A stretch of 64,000 nt of DNA from Rhabditoides inermis. Its lineage: Eukaryota > Nematoda > Chromadorea > Rhabditida > Rhabditidae. Below are positions 1 to 14,337 of this stretch, piece by piece. The translations under genes and the position numbers were made by a program. Each line of letters starts with the position of its first letter. The first letter of the stretch is position 1. Under the pieces are notes generated by a model that worked only from the letters and a program-made list of their open reading frames with translations, did not search any database and had not been told where the DNA came from. Location of the stretch: NCBI GenBank assembly GCA_963966185.1, contig CAWZYM010000339.1:209501-273500 (forward strand), in the 5' to 3' direction.

Positions 1-43
1 TAGATGGCCTGCATCTTTTTGAGAAGATCCGCATCTGTTTAAG

Positions 44-1102
44 ATGTCCAGCATCTGTTTGGGATGGCCAGCATCTGTTTCAGATGTCCAGCGTCTGTTT
101 GGGATGACCAGCATCTGTTTGGGATGGCAAGCATCCAATTATAATAGCCAGCAACTGTATAAGAGGGCAAGCATCTGTTTAGGATGGTCAGCATCTAGAT
201 TGCCAGCATCTGTTTGGGATGGCCAGCATCTGTTTGAGATGGCGACCATTTGTTCGAAATGACCAGCATCTGTTTGGGATGACCAGCATCTGTTTGGGAT
301 GGCCACATCTGTTTGGGATGGTCAGCATCTGTTTCAGATGGCGAGCATCTGTTAGAGATGACCATCATCTGTTTGGGATGGCCAGCATCTGTTTAGGATG
401 ATCATCATCTGTTTTAGATGGCCAGCATCTGTTTGTGATGACGATCATCCTTTTGAAAGAACCAGCATCTGTTTTAAATCTCCCAGCATCCGTTTAGGAA
501 GGTTTGCGAGCATCTGTTTGAAATGGCCAGTATTTGTTTCAGATGGCCAGTGTCTGTATAAGATGGCCAGCATCTGTTTAGGATGGTCAGCATCTGTTTT
601 AGATGGTCAGCATCTGTTTGGGATTGTGATCATCCTTTATCTTTATAAGATGGCCAGCATCTGTTTAGAATGGTCAGCATCTGTTTTAGATGGCCAGCAT
701 CTGTTTAGGATGGCGATCATCCTTTCGAAAAAAAAAACCAGCATTTGTTTTAAACCTGCCAGCATCTGTTTGGAATGGCTGACAAGCATCTGTTTGAAAT
801 GGCCAGCAATTGTTTCAGATGTTTTAGATGGCCAGCATCGATTTGGGATGGCCAGCTTCTGTTTAAGATGGTCAGCATCTGTTTTAGATGGCCAGCATCT
901 GTTTGGGAAGACGATCATCCTTTCGAAAAAAAACAGCATCTGTTTTAAACCTGCCAGCATATGTCTGGAATGGCTGGCAAGCATCTGTTTGAAACGACCA
1001 GCAATTGTTTCAGATGTTTTAAATGGCCAGCATCGAATTGGGATGGCCAGCTTCTGTTTTAGATGGCCTGCATCTTTTTGAGAAGATCCGCATCTGTTTA
1101 AG
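44..1102. repeat. About 1.06-kb higher-order unit of the 20-bp array
   Basis: A 1056-1059-bp unit recurs nearly verbatim. The same unit start, a monomer reading AAGATGTCCAGCATCTG, appears at about 44, 1103, 6912, 7968, 11021 and 12077. Spacings of 1059 (44 to 1103) and 1056 (6912 to 7968; 11021 to 12077) define the unit. The copies starting at 1103, 7968 and 12077 are full-like at first and then switch to a different monomer order, for example after about 1320, 8800 and 12910. This is the smallest higher-order repeat in the array. Confidence 0.85.
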
Positions 1103-2282
1103 ATGTCCAGCATCTGTTTGGGATGGCCAGCATCTGTTTCAGATGTCCAGCGTCTGTTTGGGATGACCAGCATCTGTTTGGGATGGCAAGCATCCAATTA
1201 TAATAGCCAGCAACTGTATAAGAGGGCAAGCATCTGTTTAGGATGGTCAGCATCTAGATTGCCAGCATCTGTTTGGGATGGCCAGCATCTGTTTGAGATG
1301 GCGACCATTTGTTCGAAATGACCAGCATCTGTTTAAGATGGCCATCATCTGTTTCGGATGGCCACATCTGTTTGGGATGGTCAGCATCTGTTTCAGATGG
1401 CGAGCATCTGTTAGAGATGACCATCATCTGTTTGGGATGGCCAGCATCTGTTTAGGATGGTCATCATCTGTTTTAGATGGCCAGCATCTGTTTGTGATGA
1501 CGATCATCCTTTTGAAAAAAACCAGCATCTGTTTCAAATCTCCCAGCATCCGTTTGGAAAGGTTTGCGAGCATCTGTTTGAAATGGCCAGTATTTGTTTC
1601 AGATGGCCAGTGTCTGTATAAGATGGCCAGCATCTGTTTAGGATGGTCAGCATCTGTTTTAGATGGTAAGCATCTGTTTGGGATTGTGATCATCCTTTAT
1701 CTATATAAGATGGCCAGCATCTGTTTAGGATGGTCAGCATCTGTTTTAGATGGCCAGCCACTGTTTGGGATGGCGATCACCCTTTCGAAAAAAAAACCAG
1801 CATCTGTTTTAAACCTGCCAGCATCCGTTTGGAAAGGTTTGCGAGCATCTGTTTAGGATGGTCAGCAATTGTTTCAGATGTTTCAGATGGCCAGCATCGA
1901 TTTGGGATGGCCAGCTTCTGTTTTAGAAGGCCAGCATCTTTTTGAGAAGATCCGCATTTGTTTAAGATAGCCAACATCTGTTTGGGATGGCAAGCATCTG
2001 TTTTAGATGGCCAGCGTCTGTTTTAGATGGCCAGCATCGATTTGGGATGGCCAGCTTCTGTTTTAGAAGGCCAGCATCTTTTTGAGAAGATCCGCATCTG
2101 TTTAAGATGGCCAACATCTGTTTGGGATGGCCAGCATCTGTTTCAGATGGCGAGCATCTGTTAGAGATGACCATCATCTGTTTGGGATGACGAGCATCTT
2201 GTTATAATGACCAGTATCTGTATAAGATGGCCAGCATCTGTTTAGGATGGTCAGCATCTGTTTTAGATGGCCATCATCTGTT

Positions 2283-2560
2283 TGCTGGCAGGGAAACTCC
2301 TGGCAGGGAAATTCCTGGCAGGAAAATTCCTGGCAGGAAAATTCCTGGCAGGGAAATTCCTGGCAGGAAATTTCCTGGCAGGAAAATTCCTGGCAGGGAA
2401 ATTCCTGGCAGGGAAATTCCTGGCAGGGAAATTCCTGGCAGGGAAATTCCTGGCAGAGAAATTCCTGGCAGGGAAATAAATTCCTGGCAGGGAAATTCCT
2501 GGCAGGGAAATTCCTGGCAGGGAATTTTCTGGCAGGAAAATTCCTGGCAGGGAAATTCCA
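2283..2560 (+). repeat. 15-bp repeat block 1 (TTCCTGGCAGGGAAA type)
   Basis: Tandem copies of a 15-bp unit, CTGGCAGGGAAATTC with GGG/GGA variants, replace the 20-bp repeat. The junction reads CATCTGTTTGCTGGCAGG on the left and ends in AATTCCAAAAAAAGTTTCAG on the right. Because 15 is divisible by 3, every frame reads as a pentapeptide repeat. Confidence 0.95.
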
Positions 2561-4982
2561 AAAAAAGTTTCAGATGGCGAGCATCTGTTAGAGATGACCA
2601 TCATCTGTTTGGGATGGCCAGCATCTGTTTAGGATGGTCATCATCTGTTTTAGATGGCCAGCATCTGTTTGTGATGACGATCATCCTTTTGAAAGAACCA
2701 GCATCTGTTTTAAATCTCCCAGCATCCGTTTGGAAAGGTTTGCGAGCATCTGTTTGAAATGGCCAGTATTTGTTTCAGATGGCCAGTGTCTGTATAAGAT
2801 GACCAGCATCTGTTTAGGATGGTCAGCATCTGTTTAGATGGTCAGCATCTGTTTGGGATTGTGATCATCCTTTATCTTTATAAGATGGCCAGCATCTGTT
2901 TAGGATGGCCAGCATCTGTTTAGGATGGTCATCATCTGTTTTAGATGGCCAGCATCTGTTTGTGATGACGATCATCCTTTTGAAAGAACCAGCATCTGTT
3001 TTAAATCTCCCAGCATCCGTTTGGAATGGCTGGCAAGCATCTGTTTGAAATGGCCAGCATTTGTTTCAGATGTTTTAGATGGCCAGCGTCGATTTGGGAT
3101 GGCCAGCATCTGTTCAAGATGGTCAGCATCTGTTTTAAATGGCCAGCATCTGTTTGGGATGGCGATCATTCTTTCGAAAAAAACCAGCATCTGTTTTAAA
3201 CCTGCCAGCAACTGTTTGGAATGGCTGGCAAGCATCTGTTTGAAACGACCAGCAATTGTTTCAGATGTTTTAAATGACCAGCATCGAATTGGGATGGCCA
3301 GCGTCTGTTTAAGATGGCCAGCATCTATTTGAGAAGATCCGCATCAATTTAAGATGGCCAGCATCTGTTTGGGATGACCAGCATCTGTTTTAGATGTCCA
3401 GCGTATGTTTGGGATGGCGATCATTCTTTCGAAAAAAAAACAGCATCTGTTTTAAACCTGCCAGCAACTGTTTGGAATGGCTGGCAAGCATCTGTTTGAA
3501 ATGGCCAGCATTTGTTTCAGATGTTTTAGATGGCCAGCGTCGATTTGGGATGGCCAGCATCTGTTCAAGATGGTCAGCATCTGTTTTAGATGGCCAGCAT
3601 CTGTTTGGGAAGACGATCATCCTTTCGAAAAAAAACCAGCATCTGCTTTAAAACTGCCAGCATCTGTTTGGAATGGCTGGCAAGCATCTGTTTGAAACGA
3701 CCAGCAATTGTTTCAGATGTTTTAAATGACCAGCATCGAATTGGGATGGCCAGCTTCTGTTTAAGATGGCCAGCATCTATTTGAGAAGATCCGCATCAAT
3801 TTAAGATGGCCAGCATCTGTTTGGGATGACCAGCATCTGTTTTAGATGTCCAGCGTCTGTTTGGGATGACCAGCATCTGTTTGGGATGGCAAGCATCCAA
3901 TTATAATGGTCAGCAACTGTATAAAAGGGCAAGCATCTGTTTAGGATGGTCAGCATCTAGATTGCCAGCATCTGTTTGGGATGGCCAGCATCTGTTTGAG
4001 ATGGCGACCATTTGTTCGAAATGACCAGCATCTGTTTAAGATGGCCATCATCTGTTTGGGATGGCCACATCTGTTTGAGATGGTCAGCATCTGTTTCAGA
4101 TGGCGAGCATCTGTTAGAGATGACCATCATCTGTTTGGGATGGCCAGCATCTGTTAAGGATGGTCATCATCTGTTTTAGATGGCCAGCATCTGTTTGTGA
4201 TGACGATCATCCTTTTGAAAAAAAACCAGCATCTGTTTTAAATCTCCCAGCATCCGTTTGGAAAGGTTTGCGAGCATCTGTTTGAAATGGCCAGTATTTG
4301 TTTCAGATGGCCAGTGTCTGTATAAGATGGCCAGCATCTGTTTAGGATGGTCAGCATCTGTTTTAGATGGTAAGCATCTGTTTAAAATTGTGATCATCCT
4401 TTATCTATATAAGATGGCCAGCATCTGTTTAGGATGGTCAGCATATGTTTTAGATGGCCAGCATCTGTTTGGGATGGCGATCATCCTTTCGAAAAAAACC
4501 AGCATCTGTTTTAAACCTGCCAGCATCTGTTTGAAATGGCTGGCAAGCATCTGTTTGAAATGGCCAGCAATTGTTTCAGATGTTTTAGATGGCCAGCATC
4601 GATTTGGGATGGCCAGCTTCTGTTTTAGAAGGCCAGCATCTTTTTGAGAAGATCCGCATTTGTTTAAGATAGCCAACATCTGTTTGGGATGGCAAGCATC
4701 TGTTTTAGATGGCCAGCGTCTCTTTAGATGGCCAGCATCGATTTGGGATGGCCAGCTTCTGTTTTAGAAGGCCAGCATCTTTTTGAGAAGATCCGCATCT
4801 GTTTAAGATGGCCAACATCTGTTTGGGATGGCCAGCATCTGTTTCAGATGGCGAGCATCTGTTAGAGATGACCATCATCTGTTTGGGATGACGAGCATCT
4901 TGTTATAATGACCAGTATCTGTATAAGATGGCCAGCATCTGTTTAGGATGGTCAGCATCTGTTTTAGATGGCCATCATCTGT

Positions 4983-5345
4983 TTGCTGGCAGGGAAACTC
5001 CTGGCAGGGAAATTCCTGGCAGGGAAATTCCTGGCAGGGAAATTCCTGGCAGGAAAATTCCTGGCAGGAAAATTCCTGGCAGGAAAATTCCTGGCAGGGA
5101 AATTCCTGGCAGGGAAATTCCTGGCAGGAAATTTCCTGGCAGGAAAATTCCTGGCAGGGAAATTCCTGGCAGGGAAATTCCTGGCAGGGAAATTCCTGGC
5201 AGGGAAATTCCTGGCAGGGAAATTCCTGGCAGAGAAATTCCTGGCAGGGAAAGAAATTCCTGGCAGGGAAATTCCTGGCAGGGAAATTCCTGGCAGGGAA
5301 ATTCCTGGCAGGGAAATTCCTGGCATGGAAATTCCTGGCAGGAAA
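4983..5345 (+). repeat. 15-bp repeat block 2
   Basis: Same 15-bp unit and same left junction (TTTGCTGGCAGGG) as block 1, but longer and with a different right junction (GGAAATGTTTGAGAAGATC). The same right junction recurs at about 22950, so this block belongs to a second lineage. Confidence 0.95.
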
Positions 5346-8300
5346 TGTTTGAGAAGATCAGCATATGTTTTAGACGACCAGCATCTGTTTGGGATGGCAA
5401 GCATCTGTTTGAGATGGCGACCATTTGTTCGAAATGACCAGCATCTGTTTAAGATGGCCATCATCTGTTTGGGATGGCCACATCTGTTTCAGATGGCGAG
5501 CATCTGTTAGAGATCATCTGTTTGGGATGGCCAGCATCTGTTTAGGATGGTCATTATCTGTTTTAGATGGCCAGCTTCTGTTTGTGATGACGATCATCCT
5601 TTGAAATAACCAGCAGTTTTAGATGGCCAGCTTCTGTTTGTGATGACGACCATCCTTTGAAATAACCAGCATCTGTTTTAAATCTGCCAAAATCTGCTTG
5701 GAAAGGCTTGCGAGCATCTGTTTGAAATGGCCAGCATTGAAATGGCCACATAAGATGGCCAGCATCTGTTTAAGATGGTCAGCATCTGTTTTTGATGGTC
5801 AGCATCTGTTTTAGATGGCCAGCATCTGTTTGGGAAGGCGATCATCCTTTCGAAAAAAAAAACCAGCATATGTTTTAAACCTGCCAGCATCTGTTTGGAA
5901 AGGCTGGCAAGCATCTGTTTGAAACGACCAGCAATTGTTTCAGATGTTTTAAATGGCCAGCATCGAATTGGGATGGCCAGCTTCTGTTTTAGATGGCCAG
6001 CATCTATTTGAGAAGATCCGCATCTGTTTAAGATGGCCAGCATCTGTTTGGAATGGCCAGCATCTGTTTTAGATGTCCAGCGTCTGTTTGGGATGACCAG
6101 CATCTGTTTGGGATGGCCACATCTGTTGGGATGGTCAGCATCTGTTTCAGATGGCGAGCATCTGTTAGAGATGACCATCATCTGTTTGGGATGGCCAGCA
6201 TCTGTTTAGGATGATCATCATCTCTTTTAGATGGCCAGCATCTGTTTGTGATGACGATCATCCTTTTGAAAGAACCAGCATCTGTTTTAAATCTCCCAGC
6301 ATCCGTTTAGGAAGGTTTGCGAGCATCTGTTTGAAATGGCCAGTATTTGTTTCAGATGGCCAGTGTCTGTATAAGATGGCCAGCATCTGTTTAGGATGGT
6401 CAGCATCTGTTTTAGATGGTCAGCATCTGTTTGGGATTGTGATCATCCTTTATCTTTATAAGATGGCCAGCATCTGTTTAGAATGGTCAGCATCTGTTTT
6501 AGATGGCCAGCATCTGTTTAGGATGGCGATCATCCTTTCGAAAAAAAACCAGCATTTGTTTTAAACCTGCCAGCATCTGTTTGGAATGGCTGACAAGCAT
6601 CTGTTTGAAATGGCCAGCAATTGTTTCAGATGTTTTAGATGGCCAGCATCGATTTGGGATGGCCAGCTTCTGTTTAAGATGGTCAGCATCTGTTTTAGAT
6701 GGCCAGCATCTGTTTGGGAAGACGATCATCCTTTCGAAAAAACAGCATCTGTTTTAAACCTGCCAGCATATGTCTGGAATGGCTGGCAAGCATCTGTTTG
6801 AAACGACCAGCAATTGTTTCAGATGTTTTAAATGGCCAGCATCGAATTGGGATGGCCAGCTTCTGTTTTAGATGGCCTGCATCTTTTTGAGAAGATCCGC
6901 ATCTGTTTAAGATGTCCAGCATCTGTTTGGGATGGCCAGCATCTGTTTCAGATGTCCAGCGTCTGTTTGGGATGACCAGCATCTGTTTGGGATGGCAAGC
7001 ATCCAATTATAATAGCCAGCAACTGTATAAGAGGGCAAGCATCTGTTTAGGATGGTCAGCATCTAGATTGCCAGCATCTGTTTGGGATGGCCAGCATCTG
7101 TTTGAGATGGCGACCATTTGTTCGAAATGACCAGCATCTGTTTGGGATGACCAGCATCTGTTTGGGATGGCCACATCTGTTTGGGATGGTCAGCATCTGT
7201 TTCAGATGGCGAGCATCTGTTAGAGATGACCATCATCTGTTTGGGATGGCCAGCATCTGTTTAGGATGATCATCATCTGTTTTAGATGGCCAGCATCTGT
7301 TTGTGATGACGATCATCCTTTTGAAAGAACCAGCATCTGTTTTAAATCTCCCAGCATCCGTTTAGGAAGGTTTGCGAGCATCTGTTTGAAATGGCCAGTA
7401 TTTGTTTCAGATGGCCAGTGTCTGTATAAGATGGCCAGCATCTGTTTAGGATGGTCAGCATCTGTTTTAGATGGTCAGCATCTGTTTGGGATTGTGATCA
7501 TCCTTTATCTTTATAAGATGGCCAGCATCTGTTTAGAATGGTCAGCATCTGTTTTAGATGGCCAGCATCTGTTTAGGATGGCGATCATCCTTTCGAAAAA
7601 AAAACCAGCATTTGTTTTAAACCTGCCAGCATCTGTTTGGAATGGCTGACAAGCATCTGTTTGAAATGGCCAGCAATTGTTTCAGATGTTTTAGATGGCC
7701 AGCATCGATTTGGGATGGCCAGCTTCTGTTTAAGATGGTCAGCATCTGTTTTAGATGGCCAGCATCTGTTTGGGAAGACGATCATCCTTTCGAAAAAACA
7801 GCATCTGTTTTAAACCTGCCAGCATATGTCTGGAATGGCTGGCAAGCATCTGTTTGAAACGACCAGCAATTGTTTCAGATGTTTTAAATGGCCAGCATCG
7901 AATTGGGATGGCCAGCTTCTGTTTTAGATGGCCTGCATCTTTTTGAGAAGATCCGCATCTGTTTAAGATGTCCAGCATCTGTTTGGGATGGCCAGCATCT
8001 GTTTCAGATGTCCAGCGTCTGTTTGGGATGACCAGCATCTGTTTGGGATGGCAAGCATCCAATTATAATAGCCAGCAACTGTATAAGAGGGCAAGCATCT
8101 GTTTAGGATGGTCAGCATCTAGATTGCCAGCATCTGTTTGGGATGGCCAGCATCTGTTTGAGATGGCGACCATTTGTTCGAAATGACCAGCATCTGTTTG
8201 GGATGACCAGCATCTGTTTGGGATGGCCACATCTGTTTGGGATGGTCAGCATCTGTTTCAGATGGCGAGCATCTGTTAGAGATGACCATCATCTGTTTGG

Positions 8301-9949
8301 GATGGCCAGCATCTGTTTAGGATGATCATCATCTGTTTTAGATGGCCAGCATCTGTTTGTGATGACGATCATCCTTTTGAAAGAACCAGCATCTGTTTTA
8401 AATCTCCCAGCATCCGTTTAGGAAGGTTTGCGAGCATCTGTTTGAAATGGCCAGTATTTGTTTCAGATGGCCAGTGTCTGTATAAGATGGCCAGCATCTG
8501 TTTAGGATGGTCAGCATCTGTTTTAGATGGTCAGCATCTGTTTGGGATTGTGATCATCCTTTATCTTTATAAGATGGCCAGCATCTGTTTAGAATGGTCA
8601 GCATCTGTTTTAGATGGCCAGCATCTGTTTAGGATGGCGATCATCCTTTCGAAAAAAAAACCAGCATTTGTTTTAAACCTGCCAGCATCTGTTTGGAATG
8701 GCTGACAAGCATCTGTTTGAAATGGCCAGCAATTGTTTCAGATGTTTTAGATGGCCAGCATCGATTTGGGATGGCCAGCTTCTGTTTAAGATGGTCAGCA
8801 TCTGTTTCAGATGTCCAGCGTCTGTTTGGGATGACCAGCATCTGTTTGGGATGGCAAGCATCCAATTATAATAGCCAGCAACTGTATAAGAGGGCAAGCA
8901 TCTGTTTAGGATGGTCAGCATCTAGATTGCCAGCATCTGTTTGGGATGGCCAGCATCTGTTTGAGATGGCGACCATTTGTTCGAAATGACCAGCATCTGT
9001 TTAAGATGGCCATCATCTGTTTCGGATGGCCACATCTGTTTGGGATGGTCAGCATCTGTTTCAGATGGCGAGCATCTGTTAGAGATGACCATCATCTGTT
9101 TGGGATGGCCAGCATCTGTTTAGGATGGTCATCATCTGTTTTAGATGGCCAGCATCTGTTTGTGATGACGATCATCCTTTTGAAAAAAACCAGCATCTGT
9201 TTCAAATCTCCCAGCATCCGTTTGGAAAGGTTTGCGAGCATCTGTTTGAAATGGCCAGTATTTGTTTCAGATGGCCAGTGTCTGTATAAGATGGCCAGCA
9301 TCTGTTTAGGATGGTCAGCATCTGTTTTAGATGGTAAGCATCTGTTTGGGATTGTGATCATCCTTTATCTATATAATATGGCCAGCATCTGTTTAGGATG
9401 GTCAGCATCTGTTTTAGATGGCCAGCCACTGTTTGGGATGGCGATCACCCTTTCGAAAAAAAACCAGCATCTGTTTTAAACCTGCCAGCATCCGTTTGGA
9501 AAGGTTTGCGAGCATCTGTTTAGGATGGTCAGCAATTGTTTCAGATGTTTCAGATGGCCAGCATCGATTTGGGATGGCCAGCTTCTGTTTTAGAAGGCCA
9601 GCATCTTTTTGAGAAGATCCGCATTTGTTTAAGATAGCCAACATCTGTTTGGGATGGCAAGCATCTGTTTTAGATGGCCAGCGTCTGTTTTAGATGGCCA
9701 GCATCGATTTGGGATGGCCAGCTTCTGTTTTAGAAGGCCAGCATCTTTTTGAGAAGATCCGCATCTGTTTAAGATGGCCAACATCTGTTTGGGATGGCCA
9801 GCATCTGTTTCAGATGGCGAGCATCTGTTAGAGATGACCATCATCTGTTTGGGATGACGAGCATCTTGTTATAATGACCAGTATCTGTATAAGATGGCCA
9901 GCATCTGTTTAGGATGGTCAGCATCTGTTTTAGATGGCCATCATCTGTT

Positions 9950-10227
9950 TGCTGGCAGGGAAACTCCTGGCAGGGAAATTCCTGGCAGGAAAATTCCTGG
10001 CAGGAAAATTCCTGGCAGGGAAATTCCTGGCAGGAAATTTCCTGGCAGGAAAATTCCTGGCAGGGAAATTCCTGGCAGGGAAATTCCTGGCAGGGAAATT
10101 CCTGGCAGGGAAATTCCTGGCAGAGAAATTCCTGGCAGGGAAAGAAATTCCTGGCAGGGAAATTCCTGGCAGGGAAATTCCTGGCAGGGAATTTTCTGGC
10201 AGGAAAATTCCTGGCAGGGAAATTCCA
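9950..10227 (+). repeat. 15-bp repeat block 3
   Basis: Near-identical to the block at 2283, including the AAAAAAAGTTTCAG right junction. It belongs to the first 4.11-kb higher-order unit. Confidence 0.95.
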
Positions 10228-13200
10228 AAAAAAGTTTCAGATGGCGAGCATCTGTTAGAGATGACCATCATCTGTTTGGGATGGCCAGCATCTGTTTAGG
10301 ATGGTCATCATCTGTTTTAGATGGCCAGCATCTGTTTGTGATGACGATCATCCTTTTGAAAGAACCAGCATCTGTTTTAAATCTCCCAGCATCCGTTTGG
10401 AAAGGTTTGCGAGCATCTGTTTGAAATGGCCAGTATTTGTTTCAGATGGCCAGTGTCTGTATAAGATGGCCAGCATCTGTTTAGGATGGTCAGCATCTGT
10501 TTAGATGGTCAGCATCTGTTTGGGATTGTGATCATCCTTTATCTTTATAAGATGGCCAGCATCTGTTTAGGATGGCCAGCATCTGTTTAGGATGGTCATC
10601 ATCTGTTTTAGATGGCCAGCATCTGTTTGTGATGACGATCATCCTTTTGAAAGAACCAGCATCTGTTTTAAATCTCCCAGCATCCGTTTGGAATGGCTGG
10701 CAAGCATCTGTTTGAAATGGCCAGCATTTGTTTCAGATGTTTTAGATGGCCAGCGTCGATTTGGGATGGCCAGCATCTGTTCAAGATGGTCAGCATCTGT
10801 TTTAGATGGCCAGCATCTGTTTGGGATGGCGATCATTCTTTCGAAAAAAACCAGCATCTGTTTTAAACCTGCCAGCAACTGTTTGGAATGGCTGGCAAGC
10901 ATCTGTTTGAAACGACCAGCAATTGTTTCAGATGTTTTAAATGACCAGCATCGAATTGGGATGGCCAGCTTCTGTTTTAGATGGCCTGCATCTTTTTGAG
11001 AAGATCCGCATCTGTTTAAGATGTCCAGCATCTGTTTGGGATGGCCAGCATCTGTTTCAGATGTCCAGCGTCTGTTTGGGATGACCAGCATCTGTTTGGG
11101 ATGGCAAGCATCCAATTATAATAGCCAGCAACTGTATAAGAGGGCAAGCATCTGTTTAGGATGGTCAGCATCTAGATTGCCAGCATCTGTTTGGGATGGC
11201 CAGCATCTGTTTGAGATGGCGACCATTTGTTCGAAATGACCAGCATCTGTTTGGGATGACCAGCATCTGTTTGGGATGGCCACATCTGTTTGGGATGGTC
11301 AGCATCTGTTTCAGATGGCGAGCATCTGTTAGAGATGACCATCATCTGTTTGGGATGGCCAGCATCTGTTTAGGATGATCATCATCTGTTTTAGATGGCC
11401 AGCATCTGTTTGTGATGACGATCATCCTTTTGAAAGAACCAGCATCTGTTTTAAATCTCCCAGCATCCGTTTAGGAAGGTTTGCGAGCATCTGTTTGAAA
11501 TGGCCAGTATTTGTTTCAGATGGCCAGTGTCTGTATAAGATGGCCAGCATCTGTTTAGGATGGTCAGCATCTGTTTTAGATGGTCAGCATCTGTTTGGGA
11601 TTGTGATCATCCTTTATCTTTATAAGATGGCCAGCATCTGTTTAGAATGGTCAGCATCTGTTTTAGATGGCCAGCATCTGTTTAGGATGGCGATCATCCT
11701 TTCGAAAAAAAAACCAGCATTTGTTTTAAACCTGCCAGCATCTGTTTGGAATGGCTGACAAGCATCTGTTTGAAATGGCCAGCAATTGTTTCAGATGTTT
11801 TAGATGGCCAGCATCGATTTGGGATGGCCAGCTTCTGTTTAAGATGGTCAGCATCTGTTTTAGATGGCCAGCATCTGTTTGGGAAGACGATCATCCTTTC
11901 GAAAAAACAGCATCTGTTTTAAACCTGCCAGCATATGTCTGGAATGGCTGGCAAGCATCTGTTTGAAACGACCAGCAATTGTTTCAGATGTTTTAAATGG
12001 CCAGCATCGAATTGGGATGGCCAGCTTCTGTTTTAGATGGCCTGCATCTTTTTGAGAAGATCCGCATCTGTTTAAGATGTCCAGCATCTGTTTGGGATGG
12101 CCAGCATCTGTTTCAGATGTCCAGCGTCTGTTTGGGATGACCAGCATCTGTTTGGGATGGCAAGCATCCAATTATAATAGCCAGCAACTGTATAAGAGGG
12201 CAAGCATCTGTTTAGGATGGTCAGCATCTAGATTGCCAGCATCTGTTTGGGATGGCCAGCATCTGTTTGAGATGGCGACCATTTGTTCGAAATGACCAGC
12301 ATCTGTTTGGGATGACCAGCATCTGTTTGGGATGGCCACATCTGTTTGGGATGGTCAGCATCTGTTTCAGATGGCGAGCATCTGTTAGAGATGACCATCA
12401 TCTGTTTGGGATGGCCAGCATCTGTTTAGGATGATCATCATCTGTTTTAGATGGCCAGCATCTGTTTGTGATGACGATCATCCTTTTGAAAGAACCAGCA
12501 TCTGTTTTAAATCTCCCAGCATCCGTTTAGGAAGGTTTGCGAGCATCTGTTTGAAATGGCCAGTATTTGTTTCAGATGGCCAGTGTCTGTATAAGATGGC
12601 CAGCATCTGTTTAGGATGGTCAGCATCTGTTTTAGATGGTCAGCATCTGTTTGGGATTGTGATCATCCTTTATCTTTATAAGATGGCCAGCATCTGTTTA
12701 GAATGGTCAGCATCTGTTTTAGATGGCCAGCATCTGTTTAGGATGGCGATCATCCTTTCGAAAAAAAAAACCAGCATTTGTTTTAAACCTGCCAGCATCT
12801 GTTTGGAATGGCTGACAAGCATCTGTTTGAAATGGCCAGCAATTGTTTCAGATGTTTTAGATGGCCAGCATCGATTTGGGATGGCCAGCTTCTGTTTAAG
12901 ATGGTCAGCATCTGTTTCAGATGTCCAGCGTCTGTTTGGGATGACCAGCATCTGTTTGGGATGGCAAGCATCCAATTATAATAGCCAGCAACTGTATAAG
13001 AGGGCAAGCATCTGTTTAGGATGGTCAGCATCTAGATTGCCAGCATCTGTTTGGGATGGCCAGCATCTGTTTGAGATGGCGACCATTTGTTCGAAATGAC
13101 CAGCATCTGTTTAAGATGGCCATCATCTGTTTCGGATGGCCACATCTGTTTGGGATGGTCAGCATCTGTTTCAGATGGCGAGCATCTGTTAGAGATGACC

Positions 13201-14059
13201 ATCATCTGTTTGGGATGGCCAGCATCTGTTTAGGATGGTCATCATCTGTTTTAGATGGCCAGCATCTGTTTGTGATGACGATCATCCTTTTGAAAAAAAC
13301 CAGCATCTGTTTCAAATCTCCCAGCATCCGTTTGGAAAGGTTTGCGAGCATCTGTTTGAAATGGCCAGTATTTGTTTCAGATGGCCAGTGTCTGTATAAG
13401 ATGGCCAGCATCTGTTTAGGATGGTCAGCATCTGTTTTAGATGGTAAGCATCTGTTTGGGATTGTGATCATCCTTTATCTATATAATATGGCCAGCATCT
13501 GTTTAGGATGGTCAGCATCTGTTTTAGATGGCCAGCCACTGTTTGGGATGGCGATCACCCTTTCGAAAAAAAACCAGCATCTGTTTTAAACCTGCCAGCA
13601 TCCGTTTGGAAAGGTTTGCGAGCATCTGTTTAGGATGGTCAGCAATTGTTTCAGATGTTTCAGATGGCCAGCATCGATTTGGGATGGCCAGCTTCTGTTT
13701 TAGAAGGCCAGCATCTTTTTGAGAAGATCCGCATTTGTTTAAGATAGCCAACATCTGTTTGGGATGGCAAGCATCTGTTTTAGATGGCCAGCGTCTGTTT
13801 TAGATGGCCAGCATCGATTTGGGATGGCCAGCTTCTGTTTTAGAAGGCCAGCATCTTTTTGAGAAGATCCGCATCTGTTTAAGATGGCCAACATCTGTTT
13901 GGGATGGCCAGCATCTGTTTCAGATGGCGAGCATCTGTTAGAGATGACCATCATCTGTTTGGGATGACGAGCATCTTGTTATAATGACCAGTATCTGTAT
14001 AAGATGGCCAGCATCTGTTTAGGATGGTCAGCATCTGTTTTAGATGGCCATCATCTGTT

Positions 14060-14337
14060 TGCTGGCAGGGAAACTCCTGGCAGGGAAATTCCTGGCAGGA
14101 AAATTCCTGGCAGGAAAATTCCTGGCAGGGAAATTCCTGGCAGGAAATTTCCTGGCAGGAAAATTCCTGGCAGGGAAATTCCTGGCAGGGAAATTCCTGG
14201 CAGGGAAATTCCTGGCAGGGAAATTCCTGGCAGAGAAATTCCTGGCAGGGAAAGAAATTCCTGGCAGGGAAATTCCTGGCAGGGAAATTCCTGGCAGGGA
14301 ATTTTCTGGCAGGAAAATTCCTGGCAGGGAAATTCCA
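14060..14337 (+). repeat. 15-bp repeat block 4
   Basis: Copy of the 9950 block displaced by 4110 bases, within the second 4.11-kb unit. The order of GGG/GGA variants is the same. Confidence 0.95.
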